From Chloroherpetonaceae bacterium (GTDB lineage: Bacteria; Bacteroidota; Chlorobiia; Chlorobiales; Thermochlorobacteraceae), in assembly GCA_033763895.1 (NCBI GenBank), contig JANRJQ010000010.1, positions 624,146 through 688,145 of the forward strand: DNA of 64,000 bases, read 5' to 3'. The position numbers and the translations under genes were made by a program. This document shows, one piece after another, positions 9,499-18,025 of the stretch. Under the pieces are notes generated by a model, which had not been told where the DNA came from, made no database searches, and saw nothing but the letters and a program-made list of their open reading frames with translations. Positions within the stretch are counted from its first letter, which is position 1, and each line of letters starts with the position of its first letter.

Positions 9499-9530
9499 AT
9501 CAAAAACGGGGCGTTAACCCCGTTTTTGAT
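9499..9530. terminator. Bidirectional terminator between the nuclease gene and atpH
   Basis: A perfect 13-bp stem, ATCAAAAACGGGG (9499-9511) with CCCCGTTTTTGAT (9518-9530), around CGTTAA. T-runs occur on both strands. It serves two convergent genes. Confidence 0.9.
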
Positions 9531-9541
9531 TTCTACCAATT

Positions 9542-10087
9542 TTAGTTTAATGGGGCGTTCAGAAAGGATTCGCGTAACTGTTCAAGTTTGCGTTTGATAC
9601 TACCATCTATTACGGTATCACCGATACGAACGGTAAAACCGCCAATCAAGGAAGAATCTGAACTGACTTTTGGACGAATTTTTTTCATCGTCATTGATTC
9701 AAGCTTTGACATAAGCGCGTTAAGCTGCACGTCATTAAGCGAAATTGCGGATTTCACTTCAACTTCAATTAAACCATTTTTTTCGTCGAGCAAATGAAAA
9801 AACTCAACTGAAACACTTTCAATGTAGGCGGCACGATCTTTTTCTATAATCAATTTCAACGAATTCAGGGTAGCCGGTGAAATTTTATTTTGAAACAGTT
9901 GTGTGAAGATCTGAACCTTATCAAAGTTTTTGATGATTGGGCTTTGAAGTGCTACTGCGAGTTGCCTTGAATTTTTTAGGCTTTCCAGAATAGTTGCAAA
10001 ATCTTCTGAAAATTGTGATAAAGAATTCGTTTCAATAGCAAATTCGAAAATTGCAGATGCGTAACGCCTTCCAACAAGTGATTTCAT
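9542..10087 (-). CDS. atpH: ATP synthase F1 subunit delta
   Basis: The peripheral-stalk subunit that joins the F1 head to subunit b. At 181 residues it has the family's length. The N-terminal domain opens with VGRRYASAIFEFA and the C-terminus has the conserved stretch SSLIGGFTVRIGDTVIDGS. It starts three bases after the end of atpF and is the last gene of the F0 cluster. In most bacteria atpA follows atpH directly, but here a terminator and a convergent secreted nuclease follow, so the alpha, gamma, beta and epsilon genes must lie elsewhere. Confidence 0.95.
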   Translation of the reverse strand: MKSLVGRRYASAIFEFAIETNSLSQFSEDFATILESLKNSRQLAVALQSPIIKNFDKVQIFTQLFQNKISPATLNSLKLIIEKDRAAYIESVSVEFFHLLDEKNGLIEVEVKSAISLNDVQLNALMSKLESMTMKKIRPKVSSDSSLIGGFTVRIGDTVIDGSIKRKLEQLRESFLNAPLN

Positions 10088-10089
10088 AA

Positions 10090-10617
10090 TTACTTTTGCA
10101 ATGTTTCAGTTTTCATTTCATCAATGATTGAAGCAATCACATTTTTATGCTTTTCGGCATCAAGCGTATTGCGAATAATCATTTCAGCCCCTTTAATGGC
10201 AAGGTCGCTGACTTCATTCCGAAGTTGGCTTAAAGCAAGTTGTTTTTCGTTTTCGATTTCAACTTTTGCGTCTGTAACCATTTTTCTTGCCTCAGCACTG
10301 GCTTTATCGCGAATGTCTTGAGCAAGTTTTTCGCCGTAGTTTCTTGCGTCTTTTATAATCTTTTCAGCTTCAATCTCAGCTTTTTTTAAGATTTCCCGAT
10401 TTTCAATCAGAATTTTTTCGGCCTCTTTACGCGCGATTTCTGCTCTTTCAATAGCAGATTGGATATTTTTTTCACGCTCGTCAAGCGCTGCCAGAATTGG
10501 TCCCCAAGCAATTTTCCGGAGAACAAACAGCAGAACAAGAAACGTTATTGCAGTCCAGAAAATCAATCCGGGGTTTGGTGAAAGTAAAGAACCTTCGAGA
10601 ATAACAGGAAAGATCAT
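10090..10617 (-). CDS. atpF: ATP synthase F0 subunit b
   Basis: The peripheral-stalk subunit of the proton channel. Of 175 residues, one N-terminal membrane helix (about 15-35, [20 protein letters not shown]) is followed by [15 protein letters not shown]. The remainder is a long charged coiled coil rich in A, E, K and R, as expected. It lies between atpE and atpH. There is one b gene in the window and no b-prime copy. Confidence 0.95.
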   Translation of the reverse strand: MIFPVILEGSLLSPNPGLIFWTAITFLVLLFVLRKIAWGPILAALDEREKNIQSAIERAEIARKEAEKILIENREILKKAEIEAEKIIKDARNYGEKLAQDIRDKASAEARKMVTDAKVEIENEKQLALSQLRNEVSDLAIKGAEMIIRNTLDAEKHKNVIASIIDEMKTETLQK

Positions 10618-10698
10618 AATCTTTTCAAATTTGTTGAGTCAGGTCGCTTAAAAAAAGAAAGGGCACTTTAACAAAAGTAAAATGCCCTATAGCTTCGT

Positions 10699-10926
10699 TT
10701 ACTTACCGGTCAATACGAAAGCAACAACGATTGCAATAATCGCTGCACCTTCGATCAAACCTGCGGCAATCAATGTAATCCCGCGAATAGCACCTTCAGC
10801 TTGTGGTTGGCGGGCAATACTTTCGACTGCTGAACCGGCAACGCGTCCGATACCAACACCGGCGCCAATTGCGGCCATTCCTGCGCCAATTCCTGCTGCC
10901 AAATAGGCAAGTGCTGCATTTTCCAT
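10699..10926 (-). CDS. atpE: ATP synthase F0 subunit c
   Basis: The rotor-ring subunit, a 75-residue hairpin of two membrane helices. The first helix has the glycine repeat GIGAGMAAIGAGVGIG; the polar loop has ARQP. The second has LIEGAA, whose glutamate (E59 from the ATG) carries the ion. The residues after it are G and A, and I see no sodium-binding glutamine/threonine pattern, so a proton ring is likely. I chose the ATG at 10926 rather than an in-frame TTG at 10944, because GGAGG (10938-10942) stands 11 bases ahead of this ATG and overlaps the TTG itself. Confidence 0.95.
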   Translation of the reverse strand: MENAALAYLAAGIGAGMAAIGAGVGIGRVAGSAVESIARQPQAEGAIRGITLIAAGLIEGAAIIAIVVAFVLTGK

Positions 10927-10937
10927 TGTGATGTAAT

Positions 10938-10942
10938 CCTCC
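10938..10942 (-). promoter_or_regulatory. Ribosome binding site deciding the atpE start
   Basis: On the minus strand GGAGG lies 11 bases before the ATG at 10926. It overlaps the codon after the alternative TTG start, which rules that longer start out. Confidence 0.7.
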
Positions 10943-10986
10943 AAATGATGTTATTAAAAAAAAATAATTTTACGACAAGTTAAATT

Positions 10987-11904
10987 TTAATGACTGTGCT
11001 CAGTCGCCATACCAATAAAAACACTGGTAAGCATTGTAAAAATGAATGCCTGCATAAATGAAACAAAGATCTCCAAAAGATAGACACCAAGTGTCACCGT
11101 AACACTTAAAACACCAACCACATAGCTTTGGTATAGAAATGTAAGTCCCAACAAAGTGACAATGACAATGTGACCTGCGATCATATTCGCAAAAAGCCGC
11201 ATTGTGAGCGCAAAAGGCTTAATAAATAAACCAATAACTTCTACAGGAACCATAATTGGCCAAAGAAACCAAGGCGTTCCACCGGTTAAATGTGCCAAAT
11301 AACCACCAACACCGTTTGCTCGAAGTCCCGCATATTGAATAATTAAAAAAGAAAAAATGGCAAGTGTCATTGTTACTGCAATATTACCGGTAGCGGTGGC
11401 CGCGAATGGGATTAATCCTAAAAGGTTGCAACTGAGAATGAAAAAGAAGACGGTTAAAAGATATGGTAAAAAGCGTTGATAACCGTGAGGAATATTCGGC
11501 TTTGCAATATCATTAATCACAAATTCAACAACAACTTCAATGGCATTTTGAAGCCCTTTAGGAGCAGTTGTTGAAGTAGATTGTTTATATGCTCTCGAAA
11601 CACTAATGAAAAGTATAATCAAAATGAGTGTAGCTACCCACATCATCACAACATGCCTTGTGATTGAAAGATCGATTTCAAATCCGCCAACATGTATTGG
11701 TGCAAAGCGAGGTAGGTGAATTTCAAAAAAGGGAAGGAAATCTAGGGTATAAGCATCCATAATATGATGCATTGCATCTATTTTTTCGTCGTGACCAGAG
11801 GATTCAGAGGCCTCAAGAGAGGAAATTGTAAATACAAATAATGTTAGGATAAGGCCTATTTTACAAATTCCTGTATGTGAATTCCGTTTGTAGCTATTTT
11901 TCAT
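10987..11904 (-). CDS. atpB: ATP synthase F0 subunit a
   Basis: The stator channel subunit. The ATG at 11904 gives 305 residues beginning with a signal-like hydrophobic segment (IGLILTLFVFTISSLEAS), a known feature of the Bacteroidota/Chlorobi group. A TTG at 11937 would add 11 residues with no gain. The channel helix with the essential arginine is visible in PFALTMRLFANMIAGH, and the C-terminus has LEIFVSFMQAFIFTMLTSVFIG. Histidine-rich stretches in the N-terminal third (GHDEKIDAMHHIMDA) face the periplasm. It is followed by atpE after 60 bases. Confidence 0.94.
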   Translation of the reverse strand: MKNSYKRNSHTGICKIGLILTLFVFTISSLEASESSGHDEKIDAMHHIMDAYTLDFLPFFEIHLPRFAPIHVGGFEIDLSITRHVVMMWVATLILIILFISVSRAYKQSTSTTAPKGLQNAIEVVVEFVINDIAKPNIPHGYQRFLPYLLTVFFFILSCNLLGLIPFAATATGNIAVTMTLAIFSFLIIQYAGLRANGVGGYLAHLTGGTPWFLWPIMVPVEVIGLFIKPFALTMRLFANMIAGHIVIVTLLGLTFLYQSYVVGVLSVTVTLGVYLLEIFVSFMQAFIFTMLTSVFIGMATEHSH

Positions 11905-11961
11905 TAGAAAAAAACTGCTTTCGTTGAATGAATACAATTCTGCAAATATTTGCCCCTTTTC

Positions 11962-12354
11962 TCATTTCAATTCTTCTTTACTGTGAAGTTGAATCTTTTT
12001 GAGATATGAGAAAATTTCGATGGTAAAGAATATGATGTAGAAGAAAATAAGTCCAAAAATGAACTCGGTTTCTGCGATTTTTTTTCCCAAAATTAAGAAA
12101 GCAGCAATCGCCAAAGTCGCAAACATTCTCACTGCTAAACCACCAAGGACAATCGTAAAAAAACTTTTGGTAGGAAGAGAATAACCGAATTGAAAAAGTG
12201 CAAAACCTATGAGCGAATTAGACACCACGATTCCCCAAGAAACCAAAAGCGACGGCGTTTGATAAGTATTTTGAAACCCAAAAAGGAAATATCCTCCCCA
12301 AAAAAAGAAGCTAAAAATACTTGTCTTTGCAAGAAATTCAAAGAAAACGCGCAT
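11962..12354 (-). CDS. Small four-helix membrane protein of the ATP synthase cluster
   Basis: A 130-residue protein with four predicted membrane helices and a short lysine-rich tail. I do not recognise the family with certainty. Its place between the AtpZ gene and atpB, its size and its helix count match the loose AtpI (subunit I) group, whose members help assemble the c ring or supply magnesium. An arginine in the third helix (GGLAVRMFATLAIA) is the only charged residue inside a hydrophobic run. The start is ATG, with GGAGG 14 bases or more upstream. Confidence 0.6.
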   Translation of the reverse strand: MRVFFEFLAKTSIFSFFFWGGYFLFGFQNTYQTPSLLVSWGIVVSNSLIGFALFQFGYSLPTKSFFTIVLGGLAVRMFATLAIAAFLILGKKIAETEFIFGLIFFYIIFFTIEIFSYLKKIQLHSKEELK

Positions 12355-12508
12355 TAATAAGCGTCTAAACCTCCATAATGATATACTTTACGCTGATGCT
12401 TCCCCTAAACCAAATCGCTTAACCCTTTCAGAAAAGTGTAACTTCACATAAACATCATTTTAAGCGCCGCGAAATTACAACATTTCTAAGCAAAACAAGG
12501 CTATTTTG

Positions 12509-12766
12509 TTATTTTTTTTGAGGGTTTGAAATTTTTACTAAAAGCACCATCATTCCAATCATACCAAAAGCAATCCCGATAATTAAAAATAGAGGAAATG
12601 TATTGATGCTTTTATCAAGCCAATAACCTCCAAGAGAAAAAAAAACGATACTCACTGCAATTTGAAGCCCAACGCCAAGCGCATCATTTGTTTCACGAAT
12701 ATTCGTACTCTGCTTTGGTTTCTTTTCAGATTGAGAATCAGAATCTTTTTCATTATCAAGAGACAT
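12509..12766 (-). CDS. AtpZ/AtpI-family protein
   Basis: An 85-residue protein: a charged, lysine- and glutamine-rich N-terminus of about 30 residues, then two membrane helices. The helix hairpin contains GGYWLDKSINTFPLFLIIGIAFGMIG, the G.WLD......P.F.L.G...G pattern of AtpZ. AtpZ is thought to help ion supply to, or assembly of, F0. It lies 12 bases after the bactofilin gene; a 154-base gap separates it from the next gene in the cluster. Confidence 0.82.
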   Translation of the reverse strand: MSLDNEKDSDSQSEKKPKQSTNIRETNDALGVGLQIAVSIVFFSLGGYWLDKSINTFPLFLIIGIAFGMIGMMVLLVKISNPQKK

Positions 12767-12778
12767 AGGCCGATAAAA

Positions 12779-13201
12779 TTATGCAGTTACATCTAACTTT
12801 GCGAGTTTTTCAGCCTCTTTTCCGGGAGGAAGTTCAGAGGGATGAGGCATTTTGATTTGCATCGAAACCTTCCCATTCAATTGTGCACCGTCTTCGATGG
12901 CTAAAAGTTTGGTGGTCATATCGCCCTGTACGGTAGAAGTTGAATCAAGAATCAAATGTTCAGCTGAATTTAAGTTGCCTGTAATTCTTCCTGATACTTT
13001 AATGTTTTTTGCTGAAATATTCCCTTCAACAATACCCCCTTTTCCAATGGCTACATTTCCGATTGAAACGATATTGCCGATTATTTTTCCGTCAATTCGG
13101 ATATTCCCGGTCGTTTCGAGATCGCCACGGCAAATCGTTCCTTCTGATAGAATACTCAGTTTATCGGTAGGCGTAGGTTCATGATTTTTTTTCCCGAACA
13201 T
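12779..13201 (-). CDS. Bactofilin-family cytoskeletal protein
   Basis: A 140-residue protein whose centre (about 20-115) is a run of short beta strands with regular glycines (ICRGDLETTGNIRIDGK, then GNIVSIGNVAIG), the right-handed beta-helix that polymerises into nucleotide-free filaments. Both ends are charged and disordered, with proline at the C-terminus. Bactofilins position envelope enzymes and appendages. It is the first gene of the F0 cluster and precedes AtpZ; whether that link is functional is unknown. Confidence 0.92.
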   Translation of the reverse strand: MFGKKNHEPTPTDKLSILSEGTICRGDLETTGNIRIDGKIIGNIVSIGNVAIGKGGIVEGNISAKNIKVSGRITGNLNSAEHLILDSTSTVQGDMTTKLLAIEDGAQLNGKVSMQIKMPHPSELPPGKEAEKLAKLDVTA

Positions 13202-13339
13202 AAAAGTTAGGCTGATGTTTCATTGAATTCTTTTGATCGCTTTGTTTTCAAGCAAAGCAAGAGTTGTTAAAGATAGAACAAAATTTGGAAAGCGGATAAA
13301 GGCGAGGTATTTTTAAAACTTGCGATTTAAACACTTCTT

Positions 13340-13413
13340 GCACCCGTAGCTCAACTGGATAGAGTGTCGGTCTCCGAAGCCGAAGGTTGTGGGTTCGACT
13401 CCCGCCGGGTGCA
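13340..13413 (+). tRNA. tRNA-Arg (anticodon CCG)
   Basis: A full cloverleaf can be folded. The acceptor stem is GCACCCG (13340-13346) with CGGGTGC (13406-13412). The D arm is GCTC...GAGT. The anticodon stem TCGGT/GCCGA holds the seven-base loop CTCCGAA, giving anticodon CCG. The T arm is GTGGG/CCCGC around TTCGACT. The discriminator is A at 13413 and CCA is not encoded. It reads the CGG arginine codon. Confidence 0.95.
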
Positions 13414-13655
13414 CATTCCGTTTCTTCACATAAGCCTCAAGATGGATGTTTCCTTTACCCCATCCAAATTCGATTATAAGTTTAATTTTTTTGTTGTAAC
13501 GCCTTGAGAAAAAAGAAATATCGATTTCCCTAACGATTTTTGGTTCTTGATAAGAAAACGGAATTTTCGAAATAAAGAACCTTTAATGATGAAAACTCAT
13601 AGTATTTTCGCACTTCCATAAGTTTCATTTCTTTAAGAAAAAAAGTTTAGAAATC

Positions 13656-14291
13656 ATGTCGGAAAGCACTTTACTTGGCAAAGCGTCTCGTTTTTTTAAA
13701 CATGCTTTAGGGAAAGACAACGAAGAAAAATGGCAGGAGCAATATGCAAAGGGAGAATGGGCTTGGCTTAGAAATATCGATGAACTCGCGCATCACAGCA
13801 TTTTGGCTGGTTACTTCCTTTACTTGAAACACGGCGGCAGTTTACTTGATATGGGATGCGGTGAAGGGCTCTTGCAGGAAAGGCTCAATCCGAATGATTA
13901 CTCTGAATACTTGGGAATTGACTTCAGTGAACCCATAAAAATAGCCTCACTAAAGAATACAGAGAAAACACGTTTCGAAATTGGGGATATGAATACATTT
14001 TCGACTTCAAAGTTATTCGACGCAATTGCATTTAATGAATCGATTTATTACCTCGAAAAGGTAGGAGAGGCATTTCAAAGATATGAAAACTTCTTAAAGC
14101 CAGATGGGGTATTTCTCGTCAGTATTTTTGAAAAAGGAAATCATCAACCTATTTGGAATGAACTCCAAGCCAAATATGAAGTATTGGATTCCGTTACGGT
14201 CACGAATTCAGTTGGCACAGGATGGACTTGTAAAGTACTTGCAAGAAGAGGTTCAATTTCTGTTCCAAAAATTCAAAAGCCAAGTAAGTAA
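13656..14291 (+). CDS. Class I SAM-dependent methyltransferase
   Basis: A 211-residue protein with the SAM-binding motif I LLDMGCGEGLL near 66-76 and an acidic turn LGIDFSEP (motif II). The middle strand FDAIAFNESIYYL is the usual post-motif IV position. It belongs to the broad Methyltransf_25/UbiE-like group. The substrate cannot be told from sequence. It ends 20 bases before the start of the PgpH-like gene, so the two are probably cotranscribed. The N-terminal 50 residues (HALGKDNEEKWQEQYAKGEW) resemble small-molecule or lipid methyltransferases. Confidence 0.82.
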   Translation: MSESTLLGKASRFFKHALGKDNEEKWQEQYAKGEWAWLRNIDELAHHSILAGYFLYLKHGGSLLDMGCGEGLLQERLNPNDYSEYLGIDFSEPIKIASLKNTEKTRFEIGDMNTFSTSKLFDAIAFNESIYYLEKVGEAFQRYENFLKPDGVFLVSIFEKGNHQPIWNELQAKYEVLDSVTVTNSVGTGWTCKVLARRGSISVPKIQKPSK

Positions 14292-14311
14292 TATTCCTTT
14301 TGAAGTGGGGT

Positions 14312-16540
14312 ATGAATATTTCGGGTTACGAGATTAATCGTCAATTCATTCGTGAGAATAAATACATTCGAATCGGTTTATTTGCACTGTTTCTCATCAT
14401 TGTAGCGACGCTTTTCCCAAGGAATAAAATATCATCACTTAGCTATGAGATTGGGTCGGGTTGGTTGCAAGATGATATCATTTCCCCCTTTACTTTCTCG
14501 ATATCAAAAAGCGAATCGATTATTGAAAGTGAACGCAAAATTGCTCGTTCACGCGTTTTACCCGTATTCCGAAAATCGAAGGAATCGTTTAGTATGGTGT
14601 CTTTCAATCAACTGATAGATTCTTTACAACAATGGTCGCAAACCACTACGAACTTAGATGGATTTTCACAGAAGTCTAAACCTTTGGGTATCGAATTGAA
14701 TGATCGAGAATATCAATTAATTCATTCAAGAGAGATTAAAAAAGCCAATTCATCGAAACGGTCTCTTGTGCAGAAAGAAACTCAGACCATAGTCCAAAAA
14801 GGGCTTCTGGAAGAATTTCGTGCAACATTGCCGGCGCAGTTAATCGCAGTTCTTTCGGATGGCGTGTTAGATGTGCCTCGAAAGGAATTAGAAACCGAAG
14901 AAATTGCATTTCGAGCGGATAACAATCGGGAAGAAAAGGTTTATCGACTTTCGTCTCTTCGAGACTCCCTTGAAGCATATAATGCTCTAAAGAGTTTGTT
15001 GGCTACACGGTATGCAAAGAGAGGCGATGATACCGATACATTGCTTTTAGCTCTCAAAATTATTTCACCCTTTTTAACCCCAACCTTACGTTTTGATTCA
15101 AAACAGACAATGACTGAAAGGCTACGTGCAGAGCAATCGGTTCCTATTGCGGAGGGATTTGTACGAGAAGGTGAAAAGATTATCATCAGAGGCGAGCAGA
15201 TTACAGAAACGGCTAAGCGTAAACTTGATTCATACCTTCGAGCAAAAGCCGAACGCGAAGTTTACACCGGTGATATAAAGATTTATATCGGGAAGATTTT
15301 GATTATTGTAATGATGACAGCCCTTTTTGTTGTTTATGTGTATCTGTCACGACCAACGATTTTTTACGACAATCTCCTTTGGATGCTTTTGATGAGCGTT
15401 GCCCTTTCGGAGCTAATCCTAACTTGGTATCTCTTGCGATTTGATAATCTTTCGCCTTATCTCGTCCCGATATCCTTGGCTTCTATCATTTTTGCGGTCA
15501 TATTTGATTCAAGAACTGCCTTTTTGGCAACCGTCACAATCGCAATGCTTGCCGCAACCATTCGAGGGAATGATTTCCCATTTGCGTTAGCGAGTATTTT
15601 TGCAGGTACAATGGCCGTGTTTGTTGCAAGCAATATCAGTCAACGCAGACAGCTTGTACTTGCAGCAATTTATGTTTTCGTTGCTTATTCAATTTCAATA
15701 TTGGCTTTCAATTTCGCACGGTTAGCCTCTCAAGAAGAAATTTTAAATGACCTCAAGTTTGCTGCCATAAGCTCACTCGCGAGCTTTTTGGTTTACCCAA
15801 TTCTTTTAGTGATAGAAAAAATTTTTGGGGTTACTACCGATTTGACCCTAATCGAGCTTGCGAATGTAAATCACCCGTTACTTCGAGAAATGTCTTCGAA
15901 GGCACCCGGCACTTTTAATCATACGATGCAGGTGAGTCATCTCTCTGAAGAAGCCGCTATGGCCATTGGAGCGAATCCGCTTTTATGCAGAGCGGGAGCC
16001 TATTTTCATGACATTGGCAAAGTGAAAGAATCAGATTTTTTTGCTGAGAATCAGCGTGGGGAAAATCCTCATGAGCAGATTCATGTTGTGACAAGCGGAA
16101 GAATTATTGGTGAACATGTCAAAGAGGGAATTGAGGTTGGAAAGCGTTACAAACTTCCTGAAAAAGTTCTTGACTTTATTCCGCAGCATCACGGGACAAC
16201 AGTAATCCACTTTTTTTATGAAAAGGCGAAACGCCAGCTACCGCCAGATCAAGTAAACATCAATGATTTTAAGTATCCGGGTCCGAAACCGCAGTCAAGA
16301 GAAACAGCGATTGTCATGCTCGCAGATGCCGTTGAAGCTTCCGTTCGTTCTTTATCGACAGTAAATGAACAGTCAATCTCTCAAATTATTGATTCGATTG
16401 TCAAAAAGCGGCTGGATGAGGAGCAGTTTTCAGAATGTAACCTAACTTTTGCAGAACTTTCTTCCATTAAGAAGAGCTTCATTAAAACCATTTTGGCATC
16501 TTCACATCGAAGAGTGAAATATCCCGGTCAGAACATATAG
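14312..16540 (+). CDS. PgpH-like 7TM receptor with HD phosphohydrolase domain
   Basis: A 742-residue membrane protein. An extracytoplasmic domain lies between the first helix (about 20-36) and a block of about seven helices (330-490), followed by a cytoplasmic HD domain. The HD signature is intact: FNHTMQVSHLSEEAA, YFHDIGKVKESDFF and PQHHGT. The family (7TMR-HDED) includes PgpH, which hydrolyses cyclic di-AMP; that activity is inferred here. No diadenylate cyclase gene lies in the window. ATG 14312 is preferred to the in-frame TTG at 14300 because a G-rich Shine-Dalgarno-like run lies just ahead of the ATG. Confidence 0.88.
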   Translation: MNISGYEINRQFIRENKYIRIGLFALFLIIVATLFPRNKISSLSYEIGSGWLQDDIISPFTFSISKSESIIESERKIARSRVLPVFRKSKESFSMVSFNQLIDSLQQWSQTTTNLDGFSQKSKPLGIELNDREYQLIHSREIKKANSSKRSLVQKETQTIVQKGLLEEFRATLPAQLIAVLSDGVLDVPRKELETEEIAFRADNNREEKVYRLSSLRDSLEAYNALKSLLATRYAKRGDDTDTLLLALKIISPFLTPTLRFDSKQTMTERLRAEQSVPIAEGFVREGEKIIIRGEQITETAKRKLDSYLRAKAEREVYTGDIKIYIGKILIIVMMTALFVVYVYLSRPTIFYDNLLWMLLMSVALSELILTWYLLRFDNLSPYLVPISLASIIFAVIFDSRTAFLATVTIAMLAATIRGNDFPFALASIFAGTMAVFVASNISQRRQLVLAAIYVFVAYSISILAFNFARLASQEEILNDLKFAAISSLASFLVYPILLVIEKIFGVTTDLTLIELANVNHPLLREMSSKAPGTFNHTMQVSHLSEEAAMAIGANPLLCRAGAYFHDIGKVKESDFFAENQRGENPHEQIHVVTSGRIIGEHVKEGIEVGKRYKLPEKVLDFIPQHHGTTVIHFFYEKAKRQLPPDQVNINDFKYPGPKPQSRETAIVMLADAVEASVRSLSTVNEQSISQIIDSIVKKRLDEEQFSECNLTFAELSSIKKSFIKTILASSHRRVKYPGQNI

Positions 16541-16652
16541 CAAATTTAATAGTCCTTTTTTTGTAAAATTTTTTTTATAGATTAGAGGGTTAAAGTGTCC
16601 GCTTCTGCGGAATGAAAGTGAAAATATGTTAACAAAAGGTAATTCATAAAAG

Positions 16653-17363
16653 ATGATCTCAATTATCACGATTCTAGTCGTCAGTTACTTGATTGGCTCA
16701 ATTCCAACAAGTATCATTGTCAGTCGGTTTACGAAGGGGATTGATATTCGTCAACACGGAAGTGGCAATGCGGGTGGAACAAATGCTTTTAGGGTTTTAG
16801 GGTGGAAAGCCGGGCTATTTGTTACGCTTTTTGATATGCTTAAAGGCGTGGCGGTAGTGCTTTGGGTGGTGGCATATTTTGAGTATAACGGATTCGACCA
16901 ACTTCCGGCGATTAACATTATTGTTCTAAAACTTCTTGCCGGTTGTGCGGCAGTGGTTGGGCATATTTATACAGTTTTTGCCGACTTTAAGGGTGGTAAA
17001 GGAGTGAGCACTGCGGCGGGCATGATGATTGGAATCGCGCCGGTTTCGATGCTTTTAGTAATCGGTGTTTTCTTTGTAACAATGCTTTCTTCAAGATATG
17101 TTTCTTTGGCTTCTATGCTTGCAGCATTAAGTTTTCCGGTTATCATCGCTATTCGAAAGTTTTTCTTTGGGCTTGGTAACGGGTTGGATTATTATGTCAC
17201 CTTTTTTGGTGATCATCACCGGATTCATGATAGCCTTGACATTTCATTAATGATTTTTGGTGCGGCAGTTGCGATTGCAATTATTTATACTCATCGCGCA
17301 AACATCAGTCGATTGCGTTTAGGAACCGAGAATCAGGTCAAACTTTTTTCGAACAAAAAGTAA
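16653..17363 (+). CDS. plsY: Acyl-phosphate:glycerol-3-phosphate acyltransferase
   Basis: An inner-membrane enzyme that makes lysophosphatidic acid, the first phospholipid step, using acyl-phosphate. The 236 residues carry the three PlsY motifs: [11 protein letters not shown] near 16, [15 protein letters not shown] near 37, and the phosphate loop [12 protein letters not shown] near 113. About six membrane helices are visible. The start is ATG. The 112-base 5' region holds a small hairpin (TCCGC/GCGGA at 16598-16611) without a T-run. Confidence 0.95.
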   Translation: MISIITILVVSYLIGSIPTSIIVSRFTKGIDIRQHGSGNAGGTNAFRVLGWKAGLFVTLFDMLKGVAVVLWVVAYFEYNGFDQLPAINIIVLKLLAGCAAVVGHIYTVFADFKGGKGVSTAAGMMIGIAPVSMLLVIGVFFVTMLSSRYVSLASMLAALSFPVIIAIRKFFFGLGNGLDYYVTFFGDHHRIHDSLDISLMIFGAAVAIAIIYTHRANISRLRLGTENQVKLFSNKK

Positions 17364-17385
17364 TCCCGAGTGATTAAATTTTTTT

Positions 17386-17412
17386 AAGACGGCAATTGCC
17401 GTCTTTTTTTTT
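17386..17412 (+). terminator. Terminator after plsY
   Basis: The perfect palindrome AAGACGGCAATTGCCGTCTT (17386-17405) is followed by a long T-run. Confidence 0.88.
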
Positions 17413-17485
17413 CTTTACATTGATTCTATAAACGAATAGGACTTCTAAACTCTTTTGAAATTGTTCTCTAATTAATCAATCACTT

Positions 17486-17998
17486 ATGAAAATTTTATCA
17501 ATTTTTTTACTTGTTTTTCTCTCAGCCTCAAGTGTTTATGATATTCCTGTAAATACGATAGAAGGTAAAACCTCGAAGCTTTCAGAGTATAAGGGCAAGG
17601 TTATTCTTGTTGTAAATGTTGCCTCAGAATGCGGCTACACCCCTCAATATGCCGAGCTTCAATCGCTGTATGAGGCATACGGTGAAAAAGGGTTGGTCGT
17701 TGTGGGGTTTCCTTGTAACGATTTTGGTGGTCAGGAACCGGGCGGTTCTGAGGAGATAAAAAAGTTTTGTTCCACCAATTACAAAGTTACTTTTCCAATG
17801 TATGAAAAACTTTCAATGCAGCATCCGCTTTATCAGTATTTAACTGAAAATGCGCCGGAAAAGGGGGCTGTAAAGTGGAACTTTGAAAAATTTCTGATTG
17901 GAAAGGATGGAAAAGTTCTCGCGCGTTTCCGAAGCAGAGTAAAGCCGATGAGTGAAGAAATGAAAAAATCAGTTGAAGCAGCTTTAGCGGCAAAGTAA
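17486..17998 (+). CDS. Exported glutathione peroxidase family protein (cysteine type)
   Basis: A peroxidase that reduces hydrogen or lipid peroxides. The 170 residues begin with a short signal-like segment (ILSIFLLVFLSASS), so it likely works in the periplasm. The peroxidatic residue is a cysteine, C49 in NVASECGYTPQY, not selenocysteine. The rest of the tetrad is present: Q83 in GGQEPG and the tryptophan of KWNFEKFL. The segment PCNDF around C77 also matches. Bacterial cysteine forms usually take electrons from thioredoxin rather than glutathione. A terminator shared with the convergent bchH gene follows. Confidence 0.92.
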   Translation: MKILSIFLLVFLSASSVYDIPVNTIEGKTSKLSEYKGKVILVVNVASECGYTPQYAELQSLYEAYGEKGLVVVGFPCNDFGGQEPGGSEEIKKFCSTNYKVTFPMYEKLSMQHPLYQYLTENAPEKGAVKWNFEKFLIGKDGKVLARFRSRVKPMSEEMKKSVEAALAAK

Positions 17999-18000
17999 AG

Positions 18001-18025
18001 AAAAGCGGGGTTAACCCGCTTTTTT
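18001..18025. terminator. Bidirectional terminator between the peroxidase gene and the bchH-like gene
   Basis: AAAGCGGG (18002-18009) pairs with CCCGCTTT (18015-18022), with A and T runs at the two ends. It overlaps the stop codon of the bchH-like gene, so that gene ends by design here. Confidence 0.85.
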
